From the NCBI GenBank assembly GCA_021770245.1, contig JAETRI010000006.1:55383-119382 (forward strand): DNA of 64,000 nt, given 5' to 3'. A program made the translations under genes and the position numbers. Source of the stretch: Lachnospiraceae bacterium. Lineage in GTDB: Bacteria > Bacillota > Clostridia > Lachnospirales > Lachnospiraceae. The notes under the pieces are model-generated. The model was not told where the DNA came from. It did not search any database and saw nothing but the letters and a program-made list of their open reading frames with translations. Of the stretch, positions 1 through 8,197 are shown piece by piece (positions within the stretch are counted from its first letter, which is position 1; every line of letters starts with the position of its first letter).

Positions 1-1
1 G

Positions 2-160
2 ATCGAGAACTATGAGTATATTATAATCAATGATGATCTGCAGGCCTGTGTGCAGGAAATGCATGCCGTGATTACGGCGGCGCGCAGGGCCCCCGGCAGG
101 AATGAAGAGTTTATTGCAGATATCCGTTCCGGATTGAGCGCGTTGGTGAAAGGAGAATAA
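2..160 (+). CDS. gmk: Guanylate kinase, C-terminal end (partial)
   Basis: The window opens inside this gene; only the last 52 codons are present, ending at TAA 158-160. The fragment YEYIIINDDLQACVQEM followed by an R/E-rich helix matches the C-terminal end of bacterial guanylate kinases, in which a Y-D/I-x-x-I-x-N-D sequence precedes the final helix. The enzyme phosphorylates GMP to GDP in the cytoplasm. The call rests on this tail plus the neighbour: rpoZ starts four bases downstream, and gmk-rpoZ is a very common pair. The P-loop and catalytic core lie outside the window. Confidence 0.8.
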   Translation: MENYEYIIINDDLQACVQEMHAVITAARRAPGRNEEFIADIRSGLSALVKGE

Positions 161-164
161 ATTT

Positions 165-434
165 ATGTTGCATCCGTCTTACAGCGACCTGATGAAGGTA
201 GTAAACAGCGATGTGGAACCGGGAGAAAGCAAGGTGGTAAGCAGCCGCTATTCCATCGTGATGGCCACTTCCAAAAGGGCGAGGCAGATCATCGGGGGAG
301 ACGAGGCCCTGGTGAATATGAAAACAGGTATGAAGCCCCTGTCCGTGGCCGTGGAAGAACTGAACGAAGGCAAGATTAAGATCCTTGGGGATGAGGAGAT
401 GGAATCCGGCTCCGCCGGATCCGAAGAGGACTGA
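165..434 (+). CDS. rpoZ: RNA polymerase omega subunit
   Basis: An 89-residue protein, normal for omega. It starts MLHPSYSDLM and contains SRYSIVMATSKRARQII, the SRY...AKRARQI core by which omega clamps the C-terminal part of beta-prime and helps assemble RNA polymerase. The C-terminus is acidic and probably disordered. It begins four bases after gmk with AGGAGA (151-156) as ribosome site, so it is surely co-transcribed with gmk. The assignment is secure from the core motif and the gene pair. Confidence 0.93.
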   Translation: MLHPSYSDLMKVVNSDVEPGESKVVSSRYSIVMATSKRARQIIGGDEALVNMKTGMKPLSVAVEELNEGKIKILGDEEMESGSAGSEED

Positions 435-535
435 ACGCTCCGGGGAAGGCCTGATCACAGCGATAAGAGAAATCGCCGGGAGAAGAGAACACGCCCGGGC
501 ATTTCTCTTTTTGTTCATACAAAGAACCGGACGGT

Positions 536-571
536 TGAGCCGCTTTGGGCGGCGGATTGCGAGGAAGGATG
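536..571 (+). repeat. Hairpin plus ribosome-site cassette before rimO
   Basis: GCCGC and GGCGG flank a short TTTGG loop and are followed by CGGATTGCGAGGAAGG and the ATG of rimO. It is a weak member of the hairpin-plus-Shine-Dalgarno family seen at many other starts in this window (for example 33152-33182). It sits in the 134-base gap between rpoZ and rimO; the rest of that gap shows nothing I can name. Confidence 0.45.
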
Positions 572-1909
572 AAGGTTGCGTTTGTGTCCCTGGGATGCGA
601 TAAGAATCTGGTGGATACGGAAATGATGCTGGGGATGCTGGCAGAAAAGGGATATACCTTTACGGACGATGAGGAGGAGGCAGAGGCCGCGGTGGTCAAT
701 ACCTGCTGCTTTATCGGGGATGCCAAGGAGGAAAGTATTCAGGCCATTCTGGAGCTGGCGGAGCGCAGGCAGGCGGGCGGGTTGAGAGCGCTGGTCGTGG
801 CGGGCTGTCTGGCCCAGCGTTATGCGAGGGAGATCAGGGAAGAGATCCCGGAGGTGGACGCCGTAATCGGGACCATGGCCATCGACCGGGTGGCGGAGGC
901 CCTGGAGAGTGCCTGCGCGGGGGAGAGGAAGGACTATATCACGGACCCGGATGCCGGGCCGGTCTATGGGAAGCGGCGCAGCGTAACCACGGGAGGCATT
1001 TATGCTTATCTGAAAATCGCGGAAGGGTGTGATAAACGCTGTACTTACTGCATCATCCCCAAAGTGCGGGGCAGCTATCGCAGCGTACCCATGGAAGCTT
1101 TGATAGAGGAATCGGAAAGGCTGGCGGAGGAAGGCGTAAAAGAGTTGATCCTTGTGGCGCAGGAAACGACATTGTACGGAAAGGATCTCTATGGACGCAA
1201 GGCCCTTCCGGAGCTGCTCCGCAGGCTGTGCAGGATAGAAGGGCTGTCCTGGATCCGGCTTCTGTACTGCTATCCGGAGGAGATTACGGAGGAATTGATC
1301 CGGGTCATCAAGGAGGAGCCCAAAATCTGCCATTATCTGGATATGCCCATCCAGCATGCTTCGGACCGGATCCTTTTGCGGATGGGGAGGAGGACCGGCC
1401 AGGAGGAGCTGCGGGAGCGCATCGGGAAGCTGCGGGAGGAGATCCCGGATATCTGTCTGCGTACCACGCTGATCAGCGGCTTTCCCGGGGAGACGCAGGA
1501 GGACCATATCGAACTGTATCGTTTTGTGAACGAGATCGAGTTTGACCGGCTGGGGGTTTTTACCTATTCCCGGGAGGAGGGAACGGCCGCGGCGGATATG
1601 GACGGGCAGGTTCCCCAGGAGATAAAAGAGGCGCGCAGATCGGAATTGATGGAACTGCAGCAGGCCATTGCCTTTGAAAAGGCGGAGGATGCGAAGGGCA
1701 GCGCAGTCATGGCCATGATAGAGGGACGGATGGAGGAAGAGGATGTCTACGTGGCCAGGACCTATCGGGATGCGCCGGGGGTGGACGGCCTTGTATTCCT
1801 CCATACGCCTCGAACGGACCTGATGAGCGGGGATTTGGTGAAGGTGCGCATCACGGGATCCCATGAATATGATTTGATAGGAGAATTGGAAAATGAATCT
1901 GCCGAATAA
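569..1909 (+). CDS. rimO: Ribosomal protein S12 methylthiotransferase RimO
   Basis: Radical SAM methylthiotransferase that adds a methylthio group to the conserved Asp of ribosomal protein S12. Counting from ATG 569 (446 aa), the N-terminal cluster cysteines are C10 (SLGCDKN), C46 (NTCC) and C80 (AGC), the radical SAM cluster is C154-x3-C158-x2-C161 (CDKRCTYC), and the C-terminus has a TRAM-like stretch (VKVRITGSHEYDLIGE). SLGCDKNLVDTE near the start is typical of RimO rather than MiaB (usually GCQMN). An open frame reaches a TTG at 545, but ATG 569 gives the conserved MKVAFVSLGC start and follows GAGGAAGG closely. The gene overlaps pgsA by 17 bases, so translation is probably coupled. Confidence 0.95.
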   Translation: MKVAFVSLGCDKNLVDTEMMLGMLAEKGYTFTDDEEEAEAAVVNTCCFIGDAKEESIQAILELAERRQAGGLRALVVAGCLAQRYAREIREEIPEVDAVIGTMAIDRVAEALESACAGERKDYITDPDAGPVYGKRRSVTTGGIYAYLKIAEGCDKRCTYCIIPKVRGSYRSVPMEALIEESERLAEEGVKELILVAQETTLYGKDLYGRKALPELLRRLCRIEGLSWIRLLYCYPEEITEELIRVIKEEPKICHYLDMPIQHASDRILLRMGRRTGQEELRERIGKLREEIPDICLRTTLISGFPGETQEDHIELYRFVNEIEFDRLGVFTYSREEGTAAADMDGQVPQEIKEARRSELMELQQAIAFEKAEDAKGSAVMAMIEGRMEEEDVYVARTYRDAPGVDGLVFLHTPRTDLMSGDLVKVRITGSHEYDLIGELENESAE

Positions 1910-2429
1910 ACTTACCATACTGAGAATGGTCATGATAGTACCCTTTGTGGTGTTCATGCTGACGCCTCTGGGAGGGACGGCCGGTAAATGGATCGCTCTG
2001 GCACTTTTCGTCATTGCCAGCCTGACAGATCTGCTGGACGGGAAAATTGCCAGAAAATATAATCTGGTTACCACCTTTGGCAAGTTTATGGATCCTCTGG
2101 CGGATAAGCTGCTGGTATGTGCGGCCATGATCTGCCTGGTGGAGACGGGCCGGATCCCCTCCTGGATTGTCATTGTCATCATCAGCCGGGAATTTATCAT
2201 CAGCGGTTTCCGTCTCGTGGCCTCCGATAAGGGGGTAGTCATAGCGGCAAGCTATTGGGGAAAATTTAAGACGACCTTCCAGATGGTGATGATCGTGCTG
2301 ATGATCGCGGATATCCCGCAGCTGGCGCTTCTGACAAATATCATTATGTGGGCGGCCCTCATTCTGACGGTGGTTTCCCTGCTTGATTATCTGGTGAAAA
2401 ATAAGGATGTGATGAAGGATCCCGCATAG
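1893..2429 (+). CDS. pgsA: CDP-diacylglycerol--glycerol-3-phosphate phosphatidyltransferase
   Basis: A 178-aa integral membrane enzyme that makes phosphatidylglycerol-phosphate from CDP-diacylglycerol and glycerol-3-phosphate, the first committed step to phosphatidylglycerol and cardiolipin. It has the full CDP-alcohol phosphotransferase signature DG-x2-AR-x8-G-x3-D-x3-D (DGKIAR...GKFMDPLAD) and several hydrophobic helices. The start overlaps the end of rimO. Placement between rimO and cinA is common in Firmicutes. The cardiolipin synthase at 60051-61628 would act later in the same pathway. Confidence 0.94.
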   Translation: MNLPNKLTILRMVMIVPFVVFMLTPLGGTAGKWIALALFVIASLTDLLDGKIARKYNLVTTFGKFMDPLADKLLVCAAMICLVETGRIPSWIVIVIISREFIISGFRLVASDKGVVIAASYWGKFKTTFQMVMIVLMIADIPQLALLTNIIMWAALILTVVSLLDYLVKNKDVMKDPA

Positions 2430-2468
2430 GGAGCCGAATCGGAACAAAAACCCCTGATCCGGGACGCT

Positions 2469-2548
2469 GTACGCCGGTACAAAATCCCCTGTGTTGTTGG
2501 TGCGCATCCGGCCGGAAGTTTGGCGGGGCGTACAGATAGGAGCCGAAT
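2469..2548 (+). repeat. Inverted repeat and CAGATAGGAGC ribosome-site cassette before cinA
   Basis: CTGTACGCC (2469-2477) pairs perfectly with GGCGTACAG (2526-2534), closing a loop of about 48 bases. The right arm runs into CAGATAGGAGCC, whose AGGAG (2538-2542) is spaced six bases from the cinA ATG. This is the CAGATRGGAGC form of the start-site cassette also found before 3942, 22659, 39587 (minus strand) and 51189. Confidence 0.6.
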
Positions 2549-3826
2549 ATGGTTGTGGAACTGATTTCCGTGGGAACGGAACTGCTGCTTGGCAATATCG
2601 TAAATACCAATGCGGCCTGGCTGGCGGAAAAGTGCGCGGCGCTGGGCCTGTCCTGCTATTATCAGACGGTGGTGGGCGACAACAGGGACCGGCTGGCAGC
2701 CACCCTGCGGACCGGACTGGAACGTTCGGATATCCTGATTTTATCCGGCGGGCTTGGACCGACCCAGGACGACCTTACCAAGGAGACGGCGGCGGAGGTC
2801 TTTGGACAGCCGCTGGGAATGGATCCGCACTCTTTGGAGCGGATCGAGACCTTTTTTGCCGAAAAGGGCCTGGAAATGACGGAAAACAACAAAAAGCAGG
2901 CCCTGGTTCCCCAGGGGGCGGCGGTGGTGGATAACGATAACGGAACGGCGCCGGGGCTGATCCTTACGAAGGACGGAAAACGGATGATCCTTCTTCCCGG
3001 GCCCCCCAATGAATTAAAGCCCATGTTTGAGGGCAGTATTGCCCCCTTCTTAACAAAACTGACGGGAAAGGAGGAGGGGGCCGTCATATATTCCAAAACG
3101 GTTAAAATCTGCGGGCAGGGGGAGAGCAGCGTGGAGAGCCGTATTACGGATCTGGAGCAGCTTTCCAACCCTACGGTTGCTCCTTATGCGAAAATAGGGG
3201 AGGTACATCTACGCGTGACGGCCAGGGCCGCGGACGAAAAAGAAGCCAGAAAAATGGTGAAGCCGGTGGTAAAGGAGCTGAAGGCCCGTTTCGGAAGCTT
3301 GGTATATACCACGGAAGAGGATGTGACGCTGGAGAAATCCGTGGTGGATCTCCTGCTGGCGAACAACCTCACCGTTTCCACCATCGAGTCCTGCAGCGGC
3401 GGGCTGCTGGCCGCACGGCTGATCAACATCCCCGGTGTTTCCGAGGTATTCAAGTCAGGCTATATTTCCTATTCCAACAAAGCCAAAAGAAAGATTGCCG
3501 GGGTGAAGAAATCGACCCTTGCCAAGTACGGGGCGGTAAGCAGCCAGACGGCCGGAGAGATGGCCAGGGGGGCGGCGCTTCTGTCCAAAGCGGACGTAAC
3601 CCTTTCCATCACCGGTATTGCGGGGCCGGAGGGCGGCACGGCGGAAAAACCGGTGGGGCTGGTCTATATGGGCTGTTATGTGTGCGGGACCACCCGGGTA
3701 AAGGAATTCCGTTTCAGCGGAAACCGGGCAAAGATCAGGGAATCGGCCGTCTCGGCGGCGCTCACTATGATGAGGCAGTGCATTCTGGAATATTACAGTG
3801 AGAAAACCTTCGGCAAGAAAGAATAG
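2549..3826 (+). CDS. cinA: CinA family protein (MoCF-like domain plus nicotinamide-nucleotide amidase)
   Basis: 425 aa. The N-terminal half is a molybdopterin-binding-like (MoCF) domain with ISVGTELLLG, SGGLGPTQDDLT and LLPGPPNE; in CinA this domain hydrolyses ADP-ribose-type substrates. The C-terminal half is the PncC-type amidase that deamidates nicotinamide mononucleotide in pyridine nucleotide salvage, with ESCSGG (usually ESCTGG), SGYISYSN and TGIAGPEGGT. ATG 2549 has AGGAG six bases upstream. It follows rimO-pgsA as in many Firmicutes, but no recA follows here. Confidence 0.93.
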   Translation: MVVELISVGTELLLGNIVNTNAAWLAEKCAALGLSCYYQTVVGDNRDRLAATLRTGLERSDILILSGGLGPTQDDLTKETAAEVFGQPLGMDPHSLERIETFFAEKGLEMTENNKKQALVPQGAAVVDNDNGTAPGLILTKDGKRMILLPGPPNELKPMFEGSIAPFLTKLTGKEEGAVIYSKTVKICGQGESSVESRITDLEQLSNPTVAPYAKIGEVHLRVTARAADEKEARKMVKPVVKELKARFGSLVYTTEEDVTLEKSVVDLLLANNLTVSTIESCSGGLLAARLINIPGVSEVFKSGYISYSNKAKRKIAGVKKSTLAKYGAVSSQTAGEMARGAALLSKADVTLSITGIAGPEGGTAEKPVGLVYMGCYVCGTTRVKEFRFSGNRAKIRESAVSAALTMMRQCILEYYSEKTFGKKE

Positions 3827-3941
3827 CGGCCGTTTGACCGCACGCGGTGTGGCGGGCGGCCGGACGGATCCTGGGGCGGATTGACGGCGTATATGGAAAC
3901 GTGAGAGCAGTTTCATGAAAATGCGCAGATGGGAGCCAGAT

Positions 3942-5747
3942 ATGAACGGAAATGAGGAATATATGTTTTGTCCGAAATGCGGCGCGTTGATGAAGGACGG
4001 TGTCTGCATGAGCTGCGGAAACGGTACAAGGGAGGCGTCCGCAGCACTGCCCGGACAAGACGGTGAGGGGACAGGACAGGAAGGCTTTGATCAAAGGCTG
4101 CAGCAGGCATACGGCGCGGCCGGGGAGGCGGGAGCAGGGGAGTCTGGCCGGCCGGAGGATCAGGCGGCTTCCGACCCAAATCAGGGGATGACGGACGGAC
4201 AGGAGGAGGGAGGCCAAAGCCCTGACGGCCTGATCAGATGGAACGGCAGCCAGCTTGGCGGCCGGAATCCGGAACGGCCCGCCGATTTGAACGGAAGAAT
4301 GCCGGGTCAGCCGCCTGTCGAAGCCGATCGGAATGAGGATCAGCCGTTTAATCAGAATCCTTGGAATCCGGGCAGACCTGCCGATTTGAACGGAGGAATG
4401 CCGGGGTGCCCGTCCTCCGGAGCCAATTGGAATGGGAGCCAGCCGTTCAATCAGAATCCCTGGAACCAGGGCGGCCCAGCCGGTTCTAACGAAGGGAATC
4501 CGGGTCAGCCGTTCGGAGGGGACAATCGGAATGCAGGTCAGCCCTTCACCCAGAATCCCTGGAACCAGGGCGGCCCAGCCGGTTCTAACGGAGGGAATCC
4601 GGGTCAGCCGTTCGGAGGGGACAATCGGAACGCAGGTCAGCCCTTCACCCAGAATCCCTGGAACCAGGGCCAGCCCGGAGGTCCGAACGGCTGGAATCAA
4701 AACCGCACGGGAACCTATGGCCCGCAGGGCTATAACGGACAGGGAGCCTATCAAAACCGGAATTACGGCCAGCCCGGGGATTACGGAGCCTGGAACGGCC
4801 GCCGGACCGGATACGGGCAGCCGGTGCAGGGTACTCCTTCCGGATGGGAAGAAAAACGAAACGACCACAGGACGGTGGCGGCGATCGTGGCCGCGGTAAT
4901 TGCCGTTCTGCTGTGTGTGGTCATGGTCCTGCTGTTTTTTATCGTAAAAAATTCGGTCCGCGAATCGGGCGGCCTTGCGGGAAACAAGGATTATTTCTTC
5001 AGCGATCCGCCGCAGGAACAAACCCCCGGGGCGGATGAAGGATGGCAGAGCGGGATTTTTGATTCTCTCCCGGAGGAAGATGAGGAGTATATTCCCAGCG
5101 CAGAGGATGAATTCTATGTTAAATTGGCTGACAGCGTACGGGATGATCTGACTTACTCCATAAAATGGGAGGAATACCATAACGAAGACGATACCACGGG
5201 AGCTACGGCAGTGGGGCGGTATCCGCAGATTGAAGGAGGGAACATCCCCCACCTGGACGAGCTGAATGATTTTGTCAAGGAAGAAGCCACTTATTACAGC
5301 AATCTATACGGATATTACCGGGAGTGGGGAAACGCCACGCTCTATGCGGCGGAAAGCATGGGATATGTGACCTATATGGATGAGGAGAAAATCAGCATCG
5401 TCCTTCAGGAATCCATTGCCACGGAGGACGGCTCGAATATCTCCCTTTACAGCATCAATATTGATCTGATGAGCGGCGAAATCATGAACAACGGAGGGAT
5501 CATCGAATACAGCGAAGAATTAACCCGCGCCTTCCGGGATCAAAACGATTATCAGAACGGGTATGTACGTGCAGTGGACGTGATGTCGGACGAAAAGCTG
5601 CAGGATTTCCTGTCCGACGAGGATACGAATATCGTGTTTTTCACCCCTGTGGGACTGGAGATCGGATTTAATTATACGACCAGTGACAGCAGCGGATGGG
5701 TAACCGCCACGATTCGCGACTATGATCGTTATAGGAAGAAGTTCTGA
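3942..5747 (+). CDS. Zinc-ribbon membrane protein with Asn/Gly/Pro-rich repeat linker
   Basis: 601 aa from ATG 3942. Parts in order: an N-terminal zinc ribbon (CPKCGALMKDGVCMSCG); about 270 residues of low-complexity linker rich in N, G, P and Q with a 33-residue tandem repeat; one strongly hydrophobic segment (VAAIVAAVIAVLLCVVMVLL); and a C-terminal domain of about 240 residues, presumably outside the cell, that resembles DUF3298-like domains in general look only. The likely topology is a cytoplasmic ribbon and linker, one membrane span, and an exported domain. The frame is open from 3915, but GGGAG (3931-3935) six bases before ATG 3942 decides the start, and the upstream residues come from a start-site cassette. 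Function unknown. Confidence 0.75.
   Translation: MNGNEEYMFCPKCGALMKDGVCMSCGNGTREASAALPGQDGEGTGQEGFDQRLQQAYGAAGEAGAGESGRPEDQAASDPNQGMTDGQEEGGQSPDGLIRWNGSQLGGRNPERPADLNGRMPGQPPVEADRNEDQPFNQNPWNPGRPADLNGGMPGCPSSGANWNGSQPFNQNPWNQGGPAGSNEGNPGQPFGGDNRNAGQPFTQNPWNQGGPAGSNGGNPGQPFGGDNRNAGQPFTQNPWNQGQPGGPNGWNQNRTGTYGPQGYNGQGAYQNRNYGQPGDYGAWNGRRTGYGQPVQGTPSGWEEKRNDHRTVAAIVAAVIAVLLCVVMVLLFFIVKNSVRESGGLAGNKDYFFSDPPQEQTPGADEGWQSGIFDSLPEEDEEYIPSAEDEFYVKLADSVRDDLTYSIKWEEYHNEDDTTGATAVGRYPQIEGGNIPHLDELNDFVKEEATYYSNLYGYYREWGNATLYAAESMGYVTYMDEEKISIVLQESIATEDGSNISLYSINIDLMSGEIMNNGGIIEYSEELTRAFRDQNDYQNGYVRAVDVMSDEKLQDFLSDEDTNIVFFTPVGLEIGFNYTTSDSSGWVTATIRDYDRYRKKF
4452..4680 (+). repeat. 99-bp in-frame tandem repeat in the zinc-ribbon protein linker
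   Basis: CAGAATCCCTGGAACCAGG recurs at 4452, 4551 and 4650, an exact 99-base period coding a 33-residue unit (NPWNQGGPAGSN..., GNPGQPFGGDNRNAGQPFT). The two full units are nearly identical at DNA level and a third is partial. More diverged relatives with NQNPWN occur just upstream (4340-4450). The near-identity points to recent duplication, so copy number may vary between strains. Confidence 0.9.
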
Positions 5748-5803
5748 ACGCAGGAACATAACGAAAAAGAGACTGCCTGTGTGAAGGAAAGGTGTGAAGA
5801 GGC

Positions 5804-6490
5804 ATGAGCTTCAGGGAAGACGTATTTTCTAAAATCCTGACTTATATTACCGTTGCCGTCCTGCTGGGAGCGATGCTGGCCGAGGCATTCGTCATCTACC
5901 GGGAGCGCATCGCGCGGGAGGAGACGCAGGGCCGGCTGGAGGCGGCACAGGAAGGGATCCGGGAGCTGGCCGAGACCCGCCGCGGCCTGGAGGAGGAAAT
6001 TGCCGTCCTGCAGGAGTATAAGGAATTGTGGGAAAACAGAGTCATCCTGGCAGACGGGGAACAGCTGGCCCTGCTTCGGAAAAACCTTCATGCCAGGACG
6101 TCTTTGATCCCGGAGGAAGCCGAGGCCGCGGCCGTCCTGGCGGTGGAGGAACGGCTCAGGGAAAAAGAGGAAGAGGCCGGAAAGAAGGAACCGGAGGAAG
6201 AGCCGGAGGAAATCAGGGTCCACCTCACCTTTCCCGACCCGGAAAACCGGGAATGGCTCCTTGTGCTGAACGATCAGGAGGGCGCGGACGGATTTTGGCT
6301 TCTTTATGCGAAGGCCGAGGACGCGCAGCAGGAGGTGGCCGTGGAATTTCTGTATGAGGTGCCCCTGCGCCGGTCGGACGGCGGGCCGGAACGGGACGAA
6401 ATGGACCGGATTGTCTGGAACTGTATCGCATACAACGCGGGGACGGGCTGGCAGGCCTGCGTGCCGGAGGGGGATGAAGAGCGGCAATGA
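5804..6490 (+). CDS. Hypothetical membrane-anchored coiled-coil protein
   Basis: 228 aa. An N-terminal hydrophobic segment (ILTYITVAVLLGAMLAEAFVIY) is followed by a charged, heptad-like Glu/Arg/Ala/Leu stretch to about residue 140 that should form a coiled coil, an acidic EEEAGKKEPEEEPEE linker, and a small C-terminal domain of about 80 residues ending near WNCIAYNAGTGWQAC. I do not recognise the family. It overlaps the TPR gene by four bases (ATGA, 6487-6490), so the two are translationally coupled and may act together at the membrane. Confidence 0.7.
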   Translation: MSFREDVFSKILTYITVAVLLGAMLAEAFVIYRERIAREETQGRLEAAQEGIRELAETRRGLEEEIAVLQEYKELWENRVILADGEQLALLRKNLHARTSLIPEEAEAAAVLAVEERLREKEEEAGKKEPEEEPEEIRVHLTFPDPENREWLLVLNDQEGADGFWLLYAKAEDAQQEVAVEFLYEVPLRRSDGGPERDEMDRIVWNCIAYNAGTGWQACVPEGDEERQ

Positions 6491-7257
6491 AGAGTATGGA
6501 GGAGATCTACAGAGAACTGAACGACCTGGCGGCCTCCGGCGACCGGGAAGGGACGGAAGCTTTCCTTTGCGGCTGTATGGACAGGGCCAGGGAGGAAGAG
6601 GCATACGGCATCTATCTCGCATCGGGCAACGAGCTGCTGTGTTTTTACCGGGAAACGGAGCAGTTCGAAAGGGCATTCAGCCTGGCGGAGGATCTTTTGC
6701 TCCTGATGGAAGAATTTCATCTGGAGGAATCGGAGTCCTTTGCCTGTGTGCTCATCAATACGGCGGCCGCCTATAACGGAGCGGGAGACTTTACGGAGGC
6801 CCTGCGCCTCTATCGCCGTTCGGTGCAGATCCTGGAGGGGAAGAAGGAGTCGAAGGGGCTGCTGGCCCGGATTTTGACGGAAGCGGCTTTAACCATGATG
6901 AAAACCGGCGAGGAGAAGGAATCGGAAGGGTTCCTGAAGCGGGTCGTGGAGCTCTTTGAAACCGGCCCGGAGAAGGACGGGGACGTCCTGGGAAGGGCTG
7001 AGGCGGACATCTATTATGTGACGGCCCTTTCCGGCCTGGGGGAGGCGGCGTGGAAGCGGGAAGAAAAGGAGCGCGCGCTCGCTTTCTATGAAAAAGCCGC
7101 CAGGGTGAGCGCCCGGGGCGGGGAGAGTGCGGGCACGAGGGTGCTGTGGGAGAACTGTGCCGCGCTGGCCCATATGCTGGGGGACGGAGAAAGGGAAAAG
7201 GGGTATCGCAGTGCCTCCGGCGGTGTTCCGGTCGGAAAGGATGCGGGAAAAGCTTGA
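6487..7257 (+). CDS. TPR-repeat protein
   Basis: 256 aa of helical hairpins with tetratricopeptide spacing, e.g. NTAAAYNGAGDFTEALRLY, where the A/Y/G/A pattern of TPRs is clear, and GLGEAAWKREEKERALAFYE. TPRs are protein-interaction scaffolds; no catalytic motif is visible. No signal peptide, so cytoplasmic. The ATGA overlap with the upstream coiled-coil gene suggests a shared function. Its stop overlaps a TTG codon that may start the next gene. Confidence 0.75.
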   Translation: MKSMEEIYRELNDLAASGDREGTEAFLCGCMDRAREEEAYGIYLASGNELLCFYRETEQFERAFSLAEDLLLLMEEFHLEESESFACVLINTAAAYNGAGDFTEALRLYRRSVQILEGKKESKGLLARILTEAALTMMKTGEEKESEGFLKRVVELFETGPEKDGDVLGRAEADIYYVTALSGLGEAAWKREEKERALAFYEKAARVSARGGESAGTRVLWENCAALAHMLGDGEREKGYRSASGGVPVGKDAGKA

Positions 7258-7282
7258 AACATACGTTCGATCATGCTATAAT
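7254..7282 (+). promoter_or_regulatory. Possible sigma-A promoter at the TPR/NusG-II junction
   Basis: TTGAAA (7254-7259), 17-base spacer, TATAAT (7277-7282): a near-consensus match. It overlaps the last codon of the TPR gene and the supposed N-terminus of the next gene. If active, the transcript would begin near 7289 and exclude the TTG start at 7254. It may instead be chance AT-richness. Confidence 0.45.
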
Positions 7283-7649
7283 ACAAAAAAAGGATTTGCT
7301 TTTACTCGTCCTCCTTTTAGCGGGAGCGGGTGTTCTGGCTCTGGGTTTGTCCCTGTTTGGCGGGACGGGGACCCGGGTGGCGGTCTACGTGGACGGCAGG
7401 CAGCAGGAGATACACGCCCTGCAGGAGGACGGCTCTTTCCTGATACGGGACGGCGCAGGCAACGAGAACCTGGTGGTCATTGAGGACGGAACGGTCCGGG
7501 TGGAGGAAGCCAACTGCCCGGACCGGCTTTGTGTCCGCCAGGGAAGGATCAGCCGCAGCGGGGAGAGTATCATCTGCCTTCCTCACAAGGTCGTGATAGC
7601 CGTGGAGGGCAGGGAAGGGGAAACGGGAACGGATGCCGTAGTCCGGTGA
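7254..7649 (+). CDS. NusG domain II-containing membrane-anchored protein
   Basis: A hydrophobic N-terminal anchor (LLLLVLLLAGAGVLALGLSLF) is followed by about 90 residues with VDGRQQEIHALQEDGSFLI, NCPDRLCVRQG and ICLPHKVVI, the signature of the NusG domain II (DUF1312-like) family of exported small Firmicutes proteins; the CPD-x-x-C-V and C-L-P-H-K-V motifs are diagnostic. Role unknown; members are often next to a Gx transporter, as here. No ATG fits. I chose TTG 7254, which overlaps the upstream TGA as TTGA; a longer frame from 7146 runs inside the TPR gene. The true start may be nearer the hydrophobic segment. Confidence 0.8.
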   Translation: MKHTFDHAIIQKKDLLLLVLLLAGAGVLALGLSLFGGTGTRVAVYVDGRQQEIHALQEDGSFLIRDGAGNENLVVIEDGTVRVEEANCPDRLCVRQGRISRSGESIICLPHKVVIAVEGREGETGTDAVVR

Positions 7650-7653
7650 AGAT

Positions 7654-8157
7654 ATGACGGGAAAGAAAACTGCGATGTTGGGCATGCTGCTTGCCTTTGC
7701 GTTGATTTTAGCATATGTGGAAAGCCTGCTGCCCCTGCCTTTCGGGGTCCCGGGCATGAAGCTGGGGCTTCCCAATCTGGCCGTCCTTTTGGTCCTGTAC
7801 CGTTTCGGCGGGAAGGAAGCGCTGTCGGTAAACCTGGCAAGAGTGGTGCTGTCGGGATTTTTATTCGGGAACTTTGCCTCCATCCTATACAGCCTTTCCG
7901 GGGCTCTGCTTAGCTTCTTTGTCATGTCCGTGTGCAAAAAGGGAAAGGGGTTTGGCGTCGTGGGCGTGAGCGTCGCCGGCGGCTGTGCCCATAACCTGGC
8001 CCAGGCTGCGGTGGCTGCGATGGTAACCTCCACGGGACAGATTTTTTATTACCTTCCGCCCCTGATCGTCTGCGGCAGCCTGACGGGATTCGGTCTGGGC
8101 CTGGCTGCCCGGGGCGTTTTGGCCCGTCTGCCCGGAAACGCCGGGAAGGAAGGCTGA
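7654..8157 (+). CDS. Gx transporter family protein (heptaprenyl diphosphate synthase component I-like)
   Basis: 167 aa, almost all hydrophobic, with five or six predicted membrane helices. FGVPGMKLGLPNLAVLLVLY and the GNFASILYSLSGALLSF region are typical of the Gx transporter family, often annotated as heptaprenyl diphosphate synthase subunit I. The family resembles small ECF-type S components and its substrate is unknown. It starts four bases after the NusG-II gene, the usual partner, so the two probably form one unit. Confidence 0.82.
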   Translation: MTGKKTAMLGMLLAFALILAYVESLLPLPFGVPGMKLGLPNLAVLLVLYRFGGKEALSVNLARVVLSGFLFGNFASILYSLSGALLSFFVMSVCKKGKGFGVVGVSVAGGCAHNLAQAAVAAMVTSTGQIFYYLPPLIVCGSLTGFGLGLAARGVLARLPGNAGKEG

Positions 8158-8197
8158 CGGAGCCGGATCCGTCGTATAAGAAGGGGAAAGGAAAAGG

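Noticed and set aside
515..2242. Minus-strand frame opposite rimO and pgsA
   Set aside because: Both plus-strand genes are certain from motifs; the minus frame is a shadow.
3765..5252. Open frame on the minus strand opposite the zinc-ribbon gene
   Set aside because: Its repeats (VPIVPSERLTRIP...) are the mirror of the 99-bp coding repeat; the plus strand has a zinc ribbon, a membrane helix and a ribosome site.
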